Source of the DNA: Candidatus Binatia bacterium
GTDB lineage: Bacteria; Vulcanimicrobiota; Vulcanimicrobiia; Vulcanimicrobiales; Vulcanimicrobiaceae
DNA length: 64,000 bases
Assembly: GCA_035544215.1 (NCBI GenBank)
Contig: DATKHY010000006.1
Span: 44,485-108,484, forward strand
Direction of reading: 5' to 3'
Of the stretch, positions 16,052-24,821 are shown in pieces. The notes under the pieces were generated by a model that worked only from the letters and a program-made list of their open reading frames with translations, was not told the DNA's origin and did no database searches. Numbering within the stretch: position 1 is the first letter of the stretch; every line of letters begins with the position of its first letter. Made by a program: the position numbers and the translations under genes.

Positions 16052-17008
16052 CTATTGCGTGCTGCTGGGTGCGGGCGACGCGGCCGCAGCGGAGGCCGTG
16101 ACCGCCGGCGCCGGCGTCGGCGTTGGGAAGACTCCGGCGAACTGCGGATCGTTCGTGATGATGACCGCTTTTTGCTGAAGGCTCTGCAGGAACGGCTGCA
16201 TCAGCGGTGCTTCCTTTTGTTGACGCAGTCCGAGCAGCATCTTCGGCGTCGCGTCAGCGAGCGTCGCCTTCACGCCGGGCGTGCGCTTTTCGACCTGAAT
16301 GATATGGTAGCCGAAGGGCGATTTAATCGGCGGGCTAATCACGCCGATCGGCGCTGAGAAGGCGTACTTGTCGAACGCCGGCACCATCTGCCCCTTGCGG
16401 AACGTGCCGAGGTCGCCGCCCTTGTCCTTGCTTCCGGGATCGGTCGAATATTTCTGCGCGAGCGTCGCGAAGCTCTGTCCGGCCTTGAGGTCGGCTTCGA
16501 TCTGGTTCGCCAGAGCGAGGCTGGGGACGAGGATGTGGCGCGCCGTTACCGTCGGCGGCGTGTCGTACGAGGCGTGATCCTTCGCGAACGTGGCCTTGAG
16601 CTCGGCGGGCGTGATCGTGATCTCTTTTTGGAGCGCCTTATCCAGGATCAACTGCTCGCGCAACGCGGCGCGCACGTCAGTCTCGGTGAGATTGCGCGAC
16701 TTCAGCATCTCGTCCCAAGAGGAACCCGGGAAGGCAGCCTTGATCTGATCCTCGCGGTCGTTGATCTCGGCGTCGCTGACGACGATGTTATTGTTCTTCG
16801 CGTATTGTTCGATCAGCATCTCCTGCACCATCTGCTGCAGGACGCCGCGCGACATCGGGCTCGTCTCCAGGCGGTTGTTAAACTGGGCTCGGGTGATCGG
16901 TTCGCCGTTCACCGTTGCGACCGTGCCGCCGCCCGAGCACGCCGCAAGGGACGTGCCCATCAGAAGGGCGGCGAGGCCCACGGTAATGCGTTGGGCTTTC
17001 GACATCAT
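16052..17008 (-). CDS. SurA/PrsA-like parvulin peptidyl-prolyl isomerase lipoprotein
   Basis: A 318-residue envelope chaperone. The signal MMSKAQRITVGLAALLMGTS ends at a lipobox LAAC, so the protein is lipid-anchored. A SurA-N-like region (VATVNGEPITRAQFNNRL) precedes a helical segment. The parvulin domain spans roughly residues 160-260 with TARHILVPS, FATLAQKYSTDPGSKDKGGDLGTFRKGQMVPAFDKYAF and SPFGYHIIQVEKR, matching the family consensus. A Pro/Ala/Thr tail (PTPTPAPA) closes it. Either of two adjacent ATGs (17008, 17005) could start it. The GGAG before them fits the second slightly better. It likely folds exported or outer-membrane proteins. Confidence 0.92.
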   Translation of the reverse strand: MMSKAQRITVGLAALLMGTSLAACSGGGTVATVNGEPITRAQFNNRLETSPMSRGVLQQMVQEMLIEQYAKNNNIVVSDAEINDREDQIKAAFPGSSWDEMLKSRNLTETDVRAALREQLILDKALQKEITITPAELKATFAKDHASYDTPPTVTARHILVPSLALANQIEADLKAGQSFATLAQKYSTDPGSKDKGGDLGTFRKGQMVPAFDKYAFSAPIGVISPPIKSPFGYHIIQVEKRTPGVKATLADATPKMLLGLRQQKEAPLMQPFLQSLQQKAVIITNDPQFAGVFPTPTPAPAVTASAAAASPAPSSTQ

Positions 17009-17038
17009 AGCTCCGTAGGAAAGTTGAGTGCGTAGGAA

Positions 17039-17057
17039 GCGGGGCCGATGGCCCCGC
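17039..17057. other. Perfect 8-bp hairpin upstream of the parvulin gene
   Basis: GCGGGGCC (17039-17046) and GGCCCCGC (17050-17057) form an exact inverted repeat with a 3-base loop, in the gap between the 82-residue ORF and the parvulin start on the minus strand. There is no following T-run. It could act as a Rho-independent-like pause or as a processing stem within the operon. Confidence 0.5.
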
Positions 17058-17096
17058 GTTACGGCGGCCTGGTTCGCGCGCGGCATCTCAGGTCCT

Positions 17097-17345
17097 CTAA
17101 CGAGGGCCCCGCAGGTTCCGGGGGCCGCCTGTGAGGGCGATGATTAGGATCGCCAGGTCGTCGCGCCCGCGGCGGGCGCCGAGTATCCGGTTCCCGATCG
17201 CGGCCGCTGGGTGACCGGGGCGCACGGCGCCTTGCAGCGAGGAAACGACGTCCAGGCGTTCGGTCGCCCACCGGCGCAGCGCTGCAGTCAGCTCGCAGAT
17301 CTGGGCTAAATCGCTTCGAGCAGCTGCCGCAAAAGAGGCATCCAA
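17097..17345 (-). CDS. 82-residue ORF, possible SpoIIE/PP2C phosphatase tail fragment
   Basis: The frame starts inside the end of mfd (40-base overlap) and encodes 82 residues. I do not recognise the first half. The end, GNRILGARRGRDDLAILIIAL, resembles the last conserved block of SpoIIE/RsbU-type PP2C phosphatases (RDDxAxLxLRL), where the paired Asp binds metal. The rest of such a domain is absent, so this is either a decayed fragment or a chance likeness in a small unrelated gene. It fits the operon order between mfd and the parvulin gene. Confidence 0.35.
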   Translation of the reverse strand: MDASFAAAARSDLAQICELTAALRRWATERLDVVSSLQGAVRPGHPAAAIGNRILGARRGRDDLAILIIALTGGPRNLRGPR

Positions 17346-20300
17346 CTCGTCGAGGAGCTCTTGTGCCCACCGCGGGGCGACGGCAGATCCACGACGATGC
17401 GTCCTTCGCCGAAACCAAACCGGTTCTTCGTGAGCGCGGCAAACTTGGGAACGGCCGAGGGATCGAGCTCAAACCCGGAGCCGATGCCGAACGTTAGCCG
17501 ATGATCGTCGACGACGACCCGCGTGACGTGCTTCTTCAGGGCGACTGCGCGCAACTTGGTCAGCTCGACGAGATTGCGCAGCGGTTCGGGGAAGGCTCCG
17601 AAACGATCGCGCACCCCGGCCTCGACCTCCTCGACCTCCGCCTCCGTGCGAGCCTTGGCCAGCTGCTGGTAGACGGCGATCTTCTGCGAAACCTGCGAGA
17701 TGTATTCGTTGGGAATGAAGGCGCTGATCTTGACGTCGATAACCGCCTCCTGCCGTTCCTCGAGTGAGGCCGGGGCGCCGCGCCGCTCGGCGATCGCCTC
17801 CGCGAGCAGCTCGCAGTACGTCTCGAAGCCGACCGACGCGATGAAGCCCGACTGGGCCGATCCGAGCAGGTTGCCGGCCCCGCGAATCTCGAGATCGCGC
17901 ATGGCGATCTGCAGTCCCGAGCCGAGGTGCGCGAACTCGCGAATCGCCTCGAGTCGCGCCTTGGCCTCCTCCGTGAGCGCCTTGTGCCCCTGGTAGAGCA
18001 GATAGCAATACGCCTGATGATTCGACCGTCCTACGCGACCGCGCAGCTGGTAGAGCTGCGCGAGACCGAAACGATCCGCGTCGTTGACGATCATCGTGTT
18101 GACGTTGGGAATGTCGATGCCGTTCTCAATGATCGTCGTCGCCACCAGGACGTCGATTTCGCCGTCGATGAAGCGCTCCATGACCGGCTCGAGCTCGGTC
18201 TCGCGCATCTGGCCGTGGCCGACGGCGATGCGGGCGTGCGGGACGAGCTGCTGGAGCGCGTTGCGAACGGCGTAGATCGACTCGATCCGATTGTGGAGGT
18301 AGTAGACTTGGCCGCCGCGGTCGAGCTCGGCGCCGATCGCGCGCTGCACCACGGCGTCGCTGGCCGGAACCACCATCGTCTTGATCGACATGCGGTTCTT
18401 CGGCGCGGTCTGGATGAGCGACAGGTCGCGAACGCCCATCAGCGACATGTGCAGCGTTCGCGGGATCGGAGTCGCCGAAAGCGTCAGGACGTCGACGCTG
18501 GCGCGATACTCCTTGAGCCGTTCCTTGTGCATGACGCCGAAGCGTTGCTCCTCGTCGATCACGATCAGGCCGAGATCGGCGAACGCGACGTCCTTCTGCA
18601 GCAGCCGATGCGTGCCGATGATCACGTCGACCTTGCCCTCGGCGAGGTCACGTAAGATGCGCTTCTGGTCGGCCTTGGGCGTGAACCGCGAGAGTTCTTC
18701 CACGCGCACTGGAAAAGCGCCGAATCGCGCGCCGAACGTGCGAAAGTGCTGGTCGGCCAGCAGCGTCGTCGGCACGAGAACCGCCACCTGTTTCTTGTCG
18801 GCGATGGCCTTGAACGCCGCGCGCATCGCGACCTCGGTCTTTCCGTAGCCGACGTCGCCGCAGATCAGGCGATCCATCGGCCGCGCGCGCTCCATGTCGG
18901 ACTTCGTTGTGTCGACGGCCTTCTGCTGGTCCGGCGTCGGCTCGTACGGGAACGCCTCCTCCATTTCGTTCTGCCACGTGGTGTCAGGTCCGAAGGCGAA
19001 CCCGCGCGACAGCTCGCGTTCTGCGTAGAGCGCGACGAGCTCGTCGGCGATCTTCGACAGCGATTCGGAGACGCGCGCTTTCGTGCGCGCCCAGTCGGCG
19101 CCGCCCATCTTCGAAAGGCGCGCCGCGTGCCCTTCGGCGGCCGAATACTTCGCCACCTGATGCATCTGAGTGACGGGCACGAGCATCCGGTCGCTGCCCG
19201 CATAGCGCAGATCGAGGTAGTCCTGGGTCGCGCCGAGGATCGTCTCGGGGCGTAGGCCCAGATACTGGCCGACTCCGTGCACGGCGTGCACGACGTAGTC
19301 GCCGACTCGAAGGTCGGCCAGTGTGACCGGCACGCCTTCCTTGAGTGCGCGCATCTTGACGCGCTTGGGCGGCGCGCCGAAGATCTCGCGATCTCCGAGC
19401 ACTCGTAAGTGGACCTGGGGAATCCTAAAGCCCGACTCGATCGATCCGTGATCGACGTGCACGGCGCGCCCGGGTTCGATGCCGGCTGCGCGCAGCACGT
19501 CGATGGTACGCGAAACGGCTGCGCTGACGATGAAGATCGTCTCGCCGGTCGCGATCCACTCGCGCAGGGCCTGCGAGAAGAGGGCGACCTGCCGATTGAA
19601 GTGTTCCACGGGACGGCACTCGAGCACGAACGAGTCGAGAACCGGCGGCACCCAATCGTTCGAATCGCCCGCCGCCTCGATCGTCCCGGGCAGCACGAGC
19701 GCAGCGTGTCGCGCAATCGACGCGCCCACGTCGGGCAGCGAAACGGGCTGGGCGGAGGGATGCGCGAGCAGCGTCGCAGCGGCCTCCTCGTCCGCGAGCA
19801 GCGTGTGTCGTTCGCGCGCGCGCTCTTCGTCGAGCGCCCGCGCCGTCGCCGCGATCGTCGCCGGCTCCTCGAGCACCACCGTCGCATCGGCGGGCAGATA
19901 GTCGAAGATCGTCGCGGTGCCGTCGAGTTCGTCGGACCATGGCACGATCGCGAGCCGTTCGACCGCCGCCCTGCTGCGTTGCGATTCGATCGCGAACTCG
20001 CGCATCGACTCGACGACGTCCCCGACGAACTCGATGCGCACTGGAGCGTCCGCCGTCGCGGCAAAGCAGTCGACGATTCCGCCGCGCACGGCATACTCAC
20101 CGACGGCGCTGACGACGTCGCGGCGCTCGTATCCGAGCGCGAAGAGACGCTCTTGGAGCCGCTCCCAACCCGCTTCGTCGCCCGCGCGGAGCGCGAACGA
20201 TGACCGTTCGAAGCTCGCGCGCGCCATCAGCGGTTGACGGACCGCGGCGATCGGCGCCAAGACGATCCGCGGGCGTTCTTCGACGAGGTCGGCGAGCAGC

Positions 20301-20668
20301 GTCAGACGCGCGCTCCGCTCCGAGGGACTCTCGATCGCCCCGAGCGCCTCGTCGCGCGAACGCAACAGCGCAACGCGGTCTGCGCGCTCGCCCAAGTAGT
20401 AGAGCAGATCGGCGAAGCTGCGCTCGGCAGCGTCGGGCGTCGCTACGATGGCGAGCAGCGTGCCGCCCAAGTCGCGCGCGAGCGCGCCGAGCAGCGCCGG
20501 GCGCGCGGCGCCGATCGTCTCGTGGAGCGCGTAGGCGCCGGGTTTACCTCCGGGCAGCGCGCGCAAGGCGCGCGTGCGTTCGAGCACAGTCTGCCACGTC
20601 CGGCTGCCGTCCAGGATTGCTAGCAGGTCGCCGGCGCTCGTGCTGGTCTCTTTGAGCAGGGCGGTCAT
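17306..20668 (-). CDS. mfd: Transcription-repair coupling factor
   Basis: A 1120-residue Mfd, the translocase that removes stalled RNA polymerase and recruits UvrA. The N-terminal UvrB-homology part leads to the polymerase-interacting CarD-like domain with LRVGDYVVHAVHGVGQYLGL near residue 460. The helicase shows motif I CGDVGYGKTEVAMRA at about 603, motif II DEEQ at about 703, LSATPIPRTLHMSL, and motif VI-like QLYQLRGRVGRS. The TRCF domain with FIPNEYISQVSQKIAVYQQL closes it. Length matches the family (about 1150). The ATG overlaps the stop of the upstream glycosyltransferase gene (ATGA). Confidence 0.98.
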   Translation of the reverse strand: MTALLKETSTSAGDLLAILDGSRTWQTVLERTRALRALPGGKPGAYALHETIGAARPALLGALARDLGGTLLAIVATPDAAERSFADLLYYLGERADRVALLRSRDEALGAIESPSERSARLTLLADLVEERPRIVLAPIAAVRQPLMARASFERSSFALRAGDEAGWERLQERLFALGYERRDVVSAVGEYAVRGGIVDCFAATADAPVRIEFVGDVVESMREFAIESQRSRAAVERLAIVPWSDELDGTATIFDYLPADATVVLEEPATIAATARALDEERARERHTLLADEEAAATLLAHPSAQPVSLPDVGASIARHAALVLPGTIEAAGDSNDWVPPVLDSFVLECRPVEHFNRQVALFSQALREWIATGETIFIVSAAVSRTIDVLRAAGIEPGRAVHVDHGSIESGFRIPQVHLRVLGDREIFGAPPKRVKMRALKEGVPVTLADLRVGDYVVHAVHGVGQYLGLRPETILGATQDYLDLRYAGSDRMLVPVTQMHQVAKYSAAEGHAARLSKMGGADWARTKARVSESLSKIADELVALYAERELSRGFAFGPDTTWQNEMEEAFPYEPTPDQQKAVDTTKSDMERARPMDRLICGDVGYGKTEVAMRAAFKAIADKKQVAVLVPTTLLADQHFRTFGARFGAFPVRVEELSRFTPKADQKRILRDLAEGKVDVIIGTHRLLQKDVAFADLGLIVIDEEQRFGVMHKERLKEYRASVDVLTLSATPIPRTLHMSLMGVRDLSLIQTAPKNRMSIKTMVVPASDAVVQRAIGAELDRGGQVYYLHNRIESIYAVRNALQQLVPHARIAVGHGQMRETELEPVMERFIDGEIDVLVATTIIENGIDIPNVNTMIVNDADRFGLAQLYQLRGRVGRSNHQAYCYLLYQGHKALTEEAKARLEAIREFAHLGSGLQIAMRDLEIRGAGNLLGSAQSGFIASVGFETYCELLAEAIAERRGAPASLEERQEAVIDVKISAFIPNEYISQVSQKIAVYQQLAKARTEAEVEEVEAGVRDRFGAFPEPLRNLVELTKLRAVALKKHVTRVVVDDHRLTFGIGSGFELDPSAVPKFAALTKNRFGFGEGRIVVDLPSPRGGHKSSSTSWMPLLRQLLEAI

Positions 20669-21891
20669 GTGAGTCGCTCATTATACCAGCCGGGGAGCAG
20701 CAGCAACATCGGAAGGGACGCCGCGACACCGAGAGCGACCGTCCCCGCCGGTCCCGGCATCGCGACCGCGTCGGGAACGTAGCGCAACAGCGAGCTAAAG
20801 GACAGCAGGATCGCCGCGGTTGCCGCGCGCGAGCGCGGTGCGATCGCGGCGAGCGCGACGAGCCAGATCCCGTACCACGGATACGGATTTGGAACGAGCG
20901 CCCACGCTCCGATCCCCAGCCAGATCCAGCCCGCGTCGTCGGCACGGCGCAGTCGCATGACCCCGCCGGCCGCAAGCGCGATGCAGACCGCGCCGGCCAC
21001 GACGAGTGCCGCGAGCGGGCTCAAGGGAGCGACGATTGCTTGGAGCGACGCCTGCGGCGCGTATTGTCCGTGCGGCGCGAGGCGCGTGCCAACCCCGAAC
21101 AGTAGCGGAAGCGAGAACGCCGCGGCGAGCCCGACGCCGATTGCCGCACCGAGCCGCGCGCGGCGCTGGAGCGCGGCGAACGCGACTGCAGCGAGCGCGG
21201 CCGGCGCCTTGATGAGGCCGGAGAAAGCGACGATCGCGGCCCCGGTTCCGAAGAATCCGCGCCGCGCTACGGCGAAGCCGGCGAGCACGATCGCGAGCGC
21301 GAGTGCGTCGTTGTGGCCCTCCGCCGCGCACCAAACGGCGGGCGGATTCAGCGCGATCGTCGCGGCGGCGCGCAGCTTTGCCGCGAGATCGCCTCGATAC
21401 GCCGCGCACGCGAGCGGCACGATGGATAGCAACGCCGCCGACGCCGCCACGCGTAGGCCGTCGAGCTGCGCGAGCGTTCCCAGCGGCGCGAGGGCGCCGA
21501 CGATGGCTCGCGCCAAACCCACGAACGCCGGGCCATACACGCAGATCGGGAAGGTGGAAGGACGCCACTGCCACGCGGCCTCTTGCAGCAACGCGTCGCG
21601 CAGGCCGGGCGGAGCGTGCGCGTAGGGATCGAGGCCGAGCCGCGCGAGCTCGCCGTACGCGGCATAGGCATACACGTCGCTCGAAAAGAGAACCGGGGAA
21701 CACCACGCCACCGCGAGCGCGACGGCAACGATGACGGCGAGCGCCGCGATCGACAGCGACGAGGCCCGCGCGATCGCGCGGCGATACAAAAACCCGGCGG
21801 CCGCGAGGGCCAGCAGCAGCAGGCCGAGCGGGAGCGTTCCGTGGGCGCCCCAGTTGGTGACGACGACGAGCGGCTGCGAAGCTGCGCTCAC
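20665..21891 (-). CDS. Polytopic GT-C type glycosyltransferase-like membrane protein
   Basis: A 408-residue protein with about ten to twelve hydrophobic segments. An early loop has SSDVYAYAAYGELARLGLDPYAH, followed by WQWRPSTFPICVYGP and, later, NPPAVWCAAEGHNDALALAIVLAGFA and NPYPWYGIWLVAL. Such acidic first loops and HND-type motifs are typical of GT87/GT-C mannosyltransferase-like enzymes using polyprenyl-phosphate sugars. It lacks soluble domains. The GTG at 21891 overlaps the O-antigen-ligase stop (GTGA), and the stop overlaps the mfd start, so it is translated between them. Sugar specificity cannot be read from sequence. Confidence 0.75.
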   Translation of the reverse strand: MSAASQPLVVVTNWGAHGTLPLGLLLLALAAAGFLYRRAIARASSLSIAALAVIVAVALAVAWCSPVLFSSDVYAYAAYGELARLGLDPYAHAPPGLRDALLQEAAWQWRPSTFPICVYGPAFVGLARAIVGALAPLGTLAQLDGLRVAASAALLSIVPLACAAYRGDLAAKLRAAATIALNPPAVWCAAEGHNDALALAIVLAGFAVARRGFFGTGAAIVAFSGLIKAPAALAAVAFAALQRRARLGAAIGVGLAAAFSLPLLFGVGTRLAPHGQYAPQASLQAIVAPLSPLAALVVAGAVCIALAAGGVMRLRRADDAGWIWLGIGAWALVPNPYPWYGIWLVALAAIAPRSRAATAAILLSFSSLLRYVPDAVAMPGPAGTVALGVAASLPMLLLLPGWYNERLT

Positions 21892-23192
21892 GCGCGCGTG
21901 CTGCGCGCCGCCGCCGCGATTCCGACCAAAAGCCACCACGCGCCGCCGACCTTCGGATAGAAGACCAGCAAGTCGACGACTTGATGCAGCGCGAGCGCGA
22001 CCGTCGCCGCGAGCGCGGCGAGCACCCACGGCGATCCGCTCCGCAGCCGCGCGAGCAGCCCTCTTCCATCGAACGCCGCGACGATCGCGGTGATGAGCGC
22101 GACGGTCGCCGCCAGCAGCACGACGCCACCCTCCGCCAGCGCTTGCAGATACCAGCTATTGGCGTGCGTGCGCACGCCGAAGACGCCGTAACGCGGCAGG
22201 TCGAGCTCGAAGTTGCCGGCGCCCACGCCGAGGAGCGGGTGGTCGCGCCACATACGGAGCGCCGCCGTCCAGAGCTCGCTGCGGTTTCCGACGCCGCCCG
22301 CGTAGAGACTCGGCTGCAGCGAGACGCGCAACACGCCCGGCGTGTGCGCGTAGACGGCCCACCCCGCGGAGCCCACCAGCCCCGCGCCGAGCCCGTAGAG
22401 CGCCGGGCGCAGCGCGCGCCACGCCGCGTTTCCTGCGACGACGACGAGGAGCGCAGCGACGACCGCCAACCCGAAAAGACCGGCGCGCGAGAAGCTCAGC
22501 ACGTCGGCGCAGACGATCGAGAAGAGCGCGACGCGCAGCGCGGTGCTCGGGCGCACGAGCGCCCACGCGCCGAGCGCGGCGACGGCGATCTCGCAGTACG
22601 CGGAGAGCTGGTTCGGGCCCTCGAGCACGCCGGCGACGCGGGGCACGATCGCCGCTCCGATGTAGAGGCCCGACGGTGCACCGACGATCTCTTGCGCGAG
22701 CGCCGTCGCCGCCACGACGATTGCCGCGAGCGTGGTCGCGTTGACCAGCGGTGCGTCGTCGGGATCGATCCGATGGCAGCAGAACGCGGCGACGAAGACG
22801 GCGCCATACTCGAGGACCTTGAGCGTCTCGCGAATCGCCGGGCCGCGATGCGCTGCGTCGACGACCGTGAGCGCGCTCGCGACGAAGTACAGACCGAGGG
22901 CGCGGAGCAGCAGCGGCGCCGGGCGATCGCGTAGACCGGCCGCGGCGCCGGCGTACGTCGATAGCCCGAGCAGGACGCCCAGCAGAACGACCTTCGGCAG
23001 CGTGATGCTCGTGCCCAGTACGTCGTGGGCGAAGGCAAACGGCGTCGCCAGGATCAGCACCGCGAGCCCATACGCCGCGCGGCGGGCCGTCAGCAACGCG
23101 GCGGCGACGAACGCCGCAACGAACAGGACGGCCGAAAGCGGATCGAGCGGAATGGGCGTGACGAACTGATCGACGACGGGTCGATAGGTCAA
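21888..23192 (-). CDS. O-antigen ligase family (Wzy/WaaL-like) membrane protein
   Basis: A 434-residue polytopic protein. The pattern EGPNQLSAYCEIAVAALGAW, the FSRAGLFGLAVVAAL segment and, after a large periplasmic loop, the GVGAGNFELDLPRYG and THANSWYLQALAEGGVVLL motifs are typical of the O-antigen ligase/polymerase superfamily, whose conserved Arg and His in the loop catalyse glycan transfer. The start is the TTG at 23192, overlapping the upstream GT2 stop (TTGA). Ligase and polymerase cannot be told apart from sequence. The neighbours (GT2 and GT-C genes) support a glycan-assembly unit. Confidence 0.85.
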   Translation of the reverse strand: MTYRPVVDQFVTPIPLDPLSAVLFVAAFVAAALLTARRAAYGLAVLILATPFAFAHDVLGTSITLPKVVLLGVLLGLSTYAGAAAGLRDRPAPLLLRALGLYFVASALTVVDAAHRGPAIRETLKVLEYGAVFVAAFCCHRIDPDDAPLVNATTLAAIVVAATALAQEIVGAPSGLYIGAAIVPRVAGVLEGPNQLSAYCEIAVAALGAWALVRPSTALRVALFSIVCADVLSFSRAGLFGLAVVAALLVVVAGNAAWRALRPALYGLGAGLVGSAGWAVYAHTPGVLRVSLQPSLYAGGVGNRSELWTAALRMWRDHPLLGVGAGNFELDLPRYGVFGVRTHANSWYLQALAEGGVVLLAATVALITAIVAAFDGRGLLARLRSGSPWVLAALAATVALALHQVVDLLVFYPKVGGAWWLLVGIAAAARSTRA

Positions 23193-24145
23193 GAGCGCTC
23201 GATGTCGCTGATCAGATACAGCGGACGGCCCTTGACTTCGTCGTAGACACGCCCGAGATACTCGCCCAAGATGCCGAGACTCATGAGCTGCACGCCGCCG
23301 AGGAAGAGCACGGTCACGATCGTCGACGCCCATCCCGGCGTGTATCCCGGCGGCTTGAGGCTGAAGAGCTTGAAGGCGATGACGATCAGCGCGTAGATGA
23401 ACGCGATGGCGCTCACGGTGAAGCCGAAATACGACGCGAAGCGCAACGGGATGTCGGAGAACGACGTAATGCCGTCCATCGCGAAGCGCATCATCTTCGG
23501 CAGTGGATACTTCGTCTGTCCCGTGTGCCGTTCGTCGCGGTCGTACTCGATCGCGACCTGATTGAAGCCGACCCAGCTCACCATTCCGCGCAGAAAGCGA
23601 TGGCGCTCGGGCGAGCGCCTCAGCGCCTCGACGACGCGCCGGCTCATCAAGCGGAAATCGCCCGTATCGAGCGGGATCGCGACCTTCGTCAGCCGCTTGA
23701 TGATCCGATAGAACGCGCGCGCCGTGACGATCTTGAACGGGCTCTCGCCCCGGCGCGAGCGCCGGACGGCGTACACGACGTCGTAGCCGGCGCGCCACTT
23801 GCGAACGAAGGCGTCCACGAGTTCGGGCGGGTCCTGCAGGTCGCCGTCCATCAGGACGACGGCGTCGCCGCGCGCGATCTCGATGCCCGCGGTGGCGGCC
23901 AGCTGATGCCCGAAGTTGCGGGAGAGGTTCACGAGCACGATGTGCGGCCGCCGGCGCATCTCGTCGCGAATCGCCGCTAGGGTGCGGTCGGTGCTGCCGT
24001 CGTTGACCAGGACGATCTCGAAATCGAACGCGCCGTGGAGGCGCTCGGTCACGGCGGCGATGCGCTGCAGCAGGGGTGCCACGTTGCTCTCCTCGTTATA
24101 GAGAGGAACGACGATGCTCAGGACGGGACGCGCGGGCTCGGCCAT
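23189..24145 (-). CDS. Polyprenyl-phosphate glycosyltransferase, GT2 family (GtrB/DpmI-like)
   Basis: A 318-residue GT2 enzyme. The GT-A domain shows VPLYNEESNVAPLLQRI, VNDGSTDRTLAA, SRNFGHQLAATAGIE and the metal-binding MDGDLQDPPELV. The acceptor region carries DTGDFRLMSRRVVEAL and KYPLPKMMRFAMDGI. Two membrane helices occupy about residues 225-285, and LGRVYDEVKGRPLYLI ends it. This architecture matches bactoprenyl-phosphate glucosyl- or mannosyl-transferases that feed GT-C enzymes such as the one two genes downstream. It heads the long minus-strand operon through mfd to the Kal-like gene. Confidence 0.92.
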   Translation of the reverse strand: MAEPARPVLSIVVPLYNEESNVAPLLQRIAAVTERLHGAFDFEIVLVNDGSTDRTLAAIRDEMRRRPHIVLVNLSRNFGHQLAATAGIEIARGDAVVLMDGDLQDPPELVDAFVRKWRAGYDVVYAVRRSRRGESPFKIVTARAFYRIIKRLTKVAIPLDTGDFRLMSRRVVEALRRSPERHRFLRGMVSWVGFNQVAIEYDRDERHTGQTKYPLPKMMRFAMDGITSFSDIPLRFASYFGFTVSAIAFIYALIVIAFKLFSLKPPGYTPGWASTIVTVLFLGGVQLMSLGILGEYLGRVYDEVKGRPLYLISDIERS

Positions 24146-24177
24146 TGACTAAGACGTTCAACATAGGCGGTTGTCAT

Positions 24178-24219
24178 CCTGAGCGCATCGACTCGCTCCG
24201 CTCGCTCAGGACAAGCTCC
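24178..24219. repeat. Intergenic palindromic repeat, copy 1
   Basis: CCTGAGCG (24178-24185) and CGCTCAGG (24203-24210) form an 8-bp stem. The core 24189-24219 matches 56319-56349 at 29 of 31 positions. The unit sits in the divergent gap between the GT2 gene and a lipoprotein gene. It looks like a dispersed non-coding REP-type element. Confidence 0.7.
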
Positions 24220-24258
24220 ATCGAAGGCGCGAAGTCGAAGGGCCAGAAGCCTAGCGCC

Positions 24259-24813
24259 ATGCGCACTCTCCGGTCGGCCGCAGGTATCGCCGTGGCGTTG
24301 GTGGCGTTGGCGAGCTGCAGCCGCGGCACCCAAGCGACGAGTCCGTCGGCGTCGCCGCGGGCCACCGGGGCGCAAGCAACCCCGCTGCCGCAGCCGACCG
24401 CGACGGCCAGAGTGTCCCCGACCGGCGCCGCGACGGCGCCGGTGATCACGCCGACGCCGGCCCCCTCCGGCCAGCCGACTACGGCCGCCGCGCCACGTCT
24501 CGCAAAACCTGTGCCTCGGGTGGCGTCTGAGGCGCCGCCGCAGATTCTCGCAATCTCGATCAGCGAGACGACGGTTCGCCCCGGCGATCGCGTTTCCGGG
24601 AGCGTGATCACGAGCTCGAACGTCGCAAGCGTCGAGGCGCGCATCGGCGGATATGCGATGTCGTTATCCAAGCTCGGCGTCGGACGGTTTGCGCTCGCGT
24701 ACACTGTTGCTCCGCTGCCGTGGTTCGTTCGCGGCAACTTCACGCTGCAGGTCATAGCTCGCAACACGCGCGGCGACGCCGCGACGCGTGCGATTCCCCT
24801 GACCGTGCGATAG
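24259..24813 (+). CDS. Putative lipoprotein with Pro/Thr-rich linker and Ig-like C-domain
   Basis: A 184-residue product. The ATG at 24259 opens a signal, MRTLRSAAGIAVALVALASC, with lipobox LASC. Residues 22-95 are a low-complexity Ala/Pro/Thr/Ser spacer of the kind that spans cell-wall or periplasm. The last 90 residues (ISISETTVRPGDRVSGSVITSSN, then GNFTLQVIARNTRGD) look like a beta-sandwich domain with alternating hydrophobic strands. No family name is certain. It stands alone, divergent from GT2 and convergent with the LptD unit. An outer-membrane-associated binding lipoprotein is the inference. Confidence 0.65.
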   Translation: MRTLRSAAGIAVALVALASCSRGTQATSPSASPRATGAQATPLPQPTATARVSPTGAATAPVITPTPAPSGQPTTAAAPRLAKPVPRVASEAPPQILAISISETTVRPGDRVSGSVITSSNVASVEARIGGYAMSLSKLGVGRFALAYTVAPLPWFVRGNFTLQVIARNTRGDAATRAIPLTVR

Positions 24814-24821
24814 CGAGCCCG

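Noticed and set aside
24189..24219. Intrinsic terminator at the repeat stem
   Set aside because: There is no T-run on either side, and a near-copy sits in an unrelated gap, so a dispersed repeat is the better reading.
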